DNA from: Sindora glabra
Taxonomy: Eukaryota; Streptophyta; Magnoliopsida; Fabales; Fabaceae
Direction of reading: 5' to 3'
DNA length: 64,000 bases
Assembly (NCBI GenBank): GCA_020226215.1
Contig: CM035235.1
Span: 3,857,151-3,921,150 of the forward strand
The position numbers and the translations under genes were made by a program. This document shows, one piece after another, positions 59,566 through 64,000 of the stretch; the first letter of the stretch is position 1, and every line of letters begins with the position of its first letter. The notes under the pieces are model-generated. The model ran no database searches and had not been told where the DNA came from. It was given only the letters and a program-made list of their open reading frames with translations.

Positions 59566-62563
59566 ATATAGACGCCTTTGGAACATCGAAGTTCCCTTAA
59601 TTTTGAAGGAATTGAAATTTATGTGCAACTTCAGTGGAAGATATTGGGTTCTTTATATCCAAAACAGGGAAAGGGATGTCGTAGGGAAATACAATTGGTC
59701 TTTGAATTTTGTTTATTAATTTTTGCTTGGATTTTACCAATGCCAAAAATGCCATACCGACTACAAGGCGGCAACCGGCGACCGATTACGTCCGATGTTC
59801 TAAGAAGTTCTGGAGCTAGAGGTGTGGATCTTATCAAAACCATTACAAAACTCGCATAATTCATTTGTTGGTTTCGTCAGAAAAATATTTTTTATAAACA
59901 AATGTTATATATATATATATATATTAATAAAAAAGTAATATATTACTTGCAATGAAACTTATGATATTTAAAGTTATAATAATAGAAAGCAAATTTTTAT
60001 TTAAAAAGATTATTTATTTTTAAAATTTTTTATATTTAATATTAAATAAATAAAATATTTTTTATCTTAATATTTTTTAATTGCATTCAAAAAAAATTTC
60101 GTGGAAACGAAATAAGCCAAAATTATGAAAAGATTTTATTGACTTGAATCTCGTTTGGCGCACTACAAAATAAGTGTCATTAGCATAAGGGTGGGACTTG
60201 GGAGTAGTTTGTGTTACAAAAGTCATTTTTATTTTATGTCATAAAAAATAAGAATCTAAACCTTTAATTTATCATGTATGAAATCTATGCTCTTAATTGA
60301 GGGTAACTTACAACACGACGAAGCCACATGCCTTATTTTTGTTCTTTTATTTTTCTTTAAACATCTATTTGTCAGCATCGCAATTTAGATTTACGTTTAA
60401 CTTTCTTACTTATGAAAATATTTCTGATCCTTTTGTATTGTTGAGATTTTAATACTATTATTTTCATATTGGCTAATTAGGTTAAATTTTTTAATAATTG
60501 AGTAGATGTTAAATTAATAAAAGATTGTTTTTTAACTTGTAAAACTTGTAAAAATATAAAAAATAATAATCCTAATATTTTAAATAGGATAAATTTAAAT
60601 AAAATTCTTTAATGTTTATTGCAAATTTTTTTATTTAAATTACGATATATGTATTAGTTGATCAATTTTAAATAAAAAAGGAAAAATGCAAAATACTCTT
60701 TAATTTTGGATTGGTAGAATTTTGCCTCTTTAATTTTAAAAAATTGAAACTAACATCCACTATTAACTTAATTTATCATTTTATTAAATTTTATCATTTT
60801 TTATAATCTTTTAAATGAAAATTATAATATTATATTATATTAATTTATTTTATTATTTTTTCATAAATAATTTTTATATTATATGATTAATAGGAACTAA
60901 ATTAAATATATAAAATTTTAATTAAATAATGAAAAATAAGTTACAAAATTATATGTAAAAAAAGTAATGAAATAAACTAATATTTTGTAATATTGTGATT
61001 TTTTTTTTAAAATTTAATAAAAAAAATCATGCACTTTAATAAAATAATTAATTGAGTTAATAAAGGGTGTTAATTTTAAAAATTGTAAAGTCTAAGTCAA
61101 ATTTTCAAAATATAAAGAGTCAAAATCTAATATCCTCAAAGTTAAAAGAGGAATTTTTTTTTTAAATAATCACAATATTAAGAATTATTATTATCAATTA
61201 TAATAATTTAATTAATAAAATAATTAATACACATATTAAAATTTAAATAGTAAACTATATGACAAACACATAAATAATTTAACTGAATTTTGTCATCTTG
61301 AATATCAGAATAATACCGAAGATATCTCCCTAGCGTTCGTCCAATGTCAAAGGGTTGGGGATTTGTTTTGTTTTTTCGGTTGATTGTCTATATTTGAACT
61401 AGTATGATTCTCTAAGTACAAACTAAAAAAAAAAAAATACTATAGCAATGAAAAATGTAATTTAAATGAATTATTATTACGAAATATCATTTACATTTAT
61501 TTTTTATCAAATGCAAAAAATTAATAGTTTTTAAAAAAAAACTCACTTCAATTAGTTTAATATTTTTTTAATTTACTATTAATGTAAACTTTTCATATAA
61601 ACTTTTCATAGTTTTAATAGACACGGAGATAATATATTATTGAAAATAAAAAATATTAGTATTACATTATTATTGAAAAATCAGTGTTACTCTTATACAA
61701 TTTTGTCAAATTATTAATTTTCCAACTATTAATTTGATTTTTTATAAAAAAATAACTAATTTTATGCTAGACTAAATTATTTAATTAGAAAATTAATACA
61801 TTTGACAAAAATTATATAAATAGTATTAAATTTTGAATTCTAATGTGATACTAAAAATTTTTAATTGAATTTTTTTCAAAAATAAAAAAACTTTGTGAAA
61901 ATTTTAATAACATGATAATATATAAATAAATGGTAAAGTGCTAATCTCATGTTATATCAACTTTCCTTTTACACCTTGTGAAACTTACACTATTTTATTA
62001 CAAATATTTATATAATAAATAAGATGATGTTATATTATTAAAAATAAGAATAAATAAATAATAAGATTTCATTTTTTAATAACGTGTGAGAAACTGACTC
62101 CTTATTGCAAAATTTTCCTTTTTCAGCCCCTTATTGAAAATGTTCCCCTTTGTTGCTTATCGGAGAGTTTTTTTTCCAAAACAGAAGTTGATACACATGT
62201 TAGATATAGGCTTGAATTGTGTTGCATAGTATTCAACAATGCAAAATTTGTACCATAAAAATCTCCATAAGATTGATGTGATTAGAGTTCTTCAATCAGC
62301 AGCAGAATCAGAAATTTTTTATTTTGAGGATTTAAATATTAGTTTTTGTAAAAAATATATATGGTTTTTAATTGTTAAGAGAGACAATATAAAATTAGTA
62401 TGCGTCATCAAAATTTTTGGAAGCTGAGACTCGTTTTATTTTTTTTAATCTGTCATTTTGGAGAAAAAATTTTATTATTTTTTATCTGTTATTTTAAAAA
62501 TTCAATGAATCATTAATTATTTTTTTTCAATTTTATTCTTGCAGTGAATAGGAGAGAGAATAA

Positions 62564-62893
62564 TTAAAAGAAGAAAATATAATAATAAAGAAGAGAAATA
62601 AAGGATAATTTTAAAAAATTAAATTGAATTTTGATAAAATTAAGACTATTTAATAATTTTTTTAATTTATATGTCAAAATTTTAAACGACTGATAAAAAA
62701 GAAAAACAGAAGGAATACTATTTTGTCGTTTCAAACCGGTGTAATTGCTCATTTGTCTCGAAGAATGGTATATCAACTTCACTGGAAGCTTCTGAAGCTT
62801 ATCTGGACAAACTCTCAGAGTCAATAAATTTTCTTCTCCATATACCATATTCTTATAGGTTGATACATCGTTAATTCTAAAGGTAAATTCCAC
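62564..62893 (-). pseudogene. Open frame of 109 codons in the conserved block of copy C, unrecognised
   Basis: A minus-strand frame whose first half (62893 to about 62720; RINDVSTYKNMVYGEENLLT and onward) lies in the part conserved with copy A 16015-16140. The matching frame in copy A is broken by deletions. The second half is low-complexity, hydrophobic and AT-driven. It could be an exon remnant or chance; no motif recognised. Confidence 0.2.
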
Positions 62894-63210
62894 AGTATTT
62901 TTGTAATTTCAAAATTTGGAATCACATAGTAATCATAAAAATTACTATATTAAAATTATTTAATTGTATTCTAAAAAATAAATGGTTATAATTTAATATA
63001 AAAAAAATTAAACTTACTACGTCCCTTGAAACTTTAAAATCCAAAAAGTACCATATCAAGCGTGCAACCTTATTCTACCTGGCCCTTTCTTAGAGGCAAA
63101 ATTACCGAGGCACTGCTTTGGAAAAAATAAATTCTCATATCCCTGCGCTGTTAAAATATATGCTCAAAACATTTAAAAAATATATTTTTTATAAATAATG
63201 AATCATGGCA

Positions 63211-63535
63211 TTGCAGAGTCCGTGATCAGATCGACTGAGCCCTGATAGGATGGTAGCCTGATCACGTCCTAATGCAGGCCATAATCAGTCCTCATGCAGG
63301 CTGTGATCAGTCTGATCACGTCCTGCTCCAGGCCGTGATCAGGCACAACTATGCACCCGTGAAGCCTGGCCTATATAGTGTGGGCGAGCTGAAGCGGAGG
63401 AAGAAGAACTTGAAGTTGAAGTTGAAGTGCGGGCGAGCTGAAACAGAGGAAGGACCACCTTGAAGCTGAAGTTGAAGTGGAGAGGAAGAAGGAGGCGACC
63501 TTGAAGCAAAGAGAAAGAAGGAGAGCAGCATAGTT
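63211..63535 (+). promoter_or_regulatory. GC-rich island with tandem GATCACGT repeats, TATA-like box and purine-rich leader
   Basis: By far the most GC-rich stretch near here. CTGATCACGTCCT occurs at 63258-63270 and 63312-63324 (period 54), with related GTGATCAG words at about 63222, 63303 and 63333. About 30 bp after the last word is CCTATATAGTG (63370-63380), a good TATA box. A GAAG/TTGAAG-rich transcribed-leader-like stretch follows to 63535, with GCGGGCGAGCTGAA repeated near 63383 and 63430. It could be an LTR or gene promoter reading to the right; the gene is not in the window. Confidence 0.5.
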
Positions 63536-63540
63536 AGTAC

Positions 63541-64000
63541 GGTAAATTTTTAATTTAATTTATTATTTTTATTCTGTTCAATTAAATTAAATTTATTTAT
63601 TTTTTTAATTTTATATTTTTAATTTATTTATTTAAATAAATTAAATTTATGTATTTATGAATTTATTTGATTCAATATTTTTAATTTATTTTTTTGATTT
63701 AATTTAATTAATTAAATTGTTTAATTTAATTTAGTTAGTTTTATTCATTAAATTTAATTTAGTTAATTTATTTATTTGATTTAATTTATTTAATTTAATT
63801 TAGTTAATTTATTTATTTAATTTAATGTATTTATTTAATTTAATTTATTTAATTAATTTATTTGAGTTAATATTTTTAATTTACTTGTTTGATTTAATTT
63901 AGTTAATTAATTTATTTGATTTAACTTAGTTAATTTATTTATTTAATTTAATTTAGTTAATTAATTTATTTGATTTAATGTATTTAATTTATTTATTTGA
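63541..64000. repeat. AT-rich minisatellite of TTTAATTTAGTTAATTTATT words
   Basis: Runs to the window end. Nearly only A and T, made of TTTAATTTA, GTTAATTTATTTATTTGA and TTTAATTTATTTAATT words repeated at irregular spacing of about 25-40 bp. It lies directly after the GC-rich island. Confidence 0.8.

Larger units (their letters stand above)
59386..63090 (+). repeat. Large direct duplication, copy C (right part of the block)
   Basis: Starts with AGGGTAAATACAAGAAAATG (also at about 55802 and, modified, 11471). It repeats 56030-56710 almost exactly, then follows copy A from 12170 to 16720, skipping the 14107-15555 insert. It shows that 55800-56720 and this stretch are themselves a duplicated pair on either side of the MYB segment. 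Confidence 0.85.

Noticed and set aside
1..64000. CRISPR arrays, bacterial operons, tRNA or rRNA genes
   Set aside because: None visible; the direct repeats found are eukaryotic tandem or transposon repeats, and no cloverleaf or rRNA core was recognised by eye.

Overview
This window looks like nuclear DNA from a dicot plant. It is very AT-rich, it holds one intron-containing lectin receptor kinase gene of a plant-specific family, a plant R2R3-MYB fragment with the family's conserved splice positions, and a dense layer of plant-type transposons (Copia, LINE, Helitron, MITE). I cannot name the species. Only one gene appears intact: an L-type lectin receptor kinase (clade IV-like) at 24398-26559 on the + strand, 670 residues, with a 149-bp intron inside the kinase domain. 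Everything else I can identify is a transposable element, a repeat, a gene fragment, or AT-rich DNA in which I see no gene.

The main architectural feature is a large, old duplication. A block at 1449-16740 (copy A) is repeated in the same orientation from 34380 onward (copy B to about 56720, with a further partial copy C at about 59386-63090). The LecRK and its intergenic DNA (16741-34379) lie between the copies, as expected if a unit of about 33 kb containing the kinase was tandemly duplicated. The two copies have since taken different insertions, so each serves as the empty-site control for the other. Copy A carries a hAT-like region (3223-5336) and a 1.45-kb insert (14107-15555). Copy B carries a Helitron (37809-43153), a broken LINE (45283-52559) that itself holds a Copia solo LTR (50503-51962), and a 2.2-kb replacement (53142-55315).

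Layout. 1-1350: 3' end of a Copia element (RNase H, polypurine tract, LTR start). 1449-16740: copy A, with a decayed LINE, the hAT-like region, an AT-rich tandem array with period about 220-230 bp, repeats of about 340 bp in a duplication of about 1,013 bp, and a small first-exon-like sequence. 16741-24397: intergenic DNA with a foldback MITE. 24398-26559: LecRK. 26560-34379: intergenic DNA with two unrecognised exon-like reading frames. 34380-56720: copy B. 56724-58587: a segment bounded by 30-bp inverted repeats holding exons 1 and 2 of a MYB gene on the minus strand. 58588-59385: unassigned. 59386-63090: copy C. 63211-63535: a GC-rich, promoter-like island with internal repeats. 63541-64000: an AT-rich minisatellite.

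The functional output is probably one membrane receptor kinase. The evolutionary record is richer: nested insertions whose order can be read, one Helitron and one solo LTR resolved to the base, and a MYB fragment that may have been carried by a transposon.
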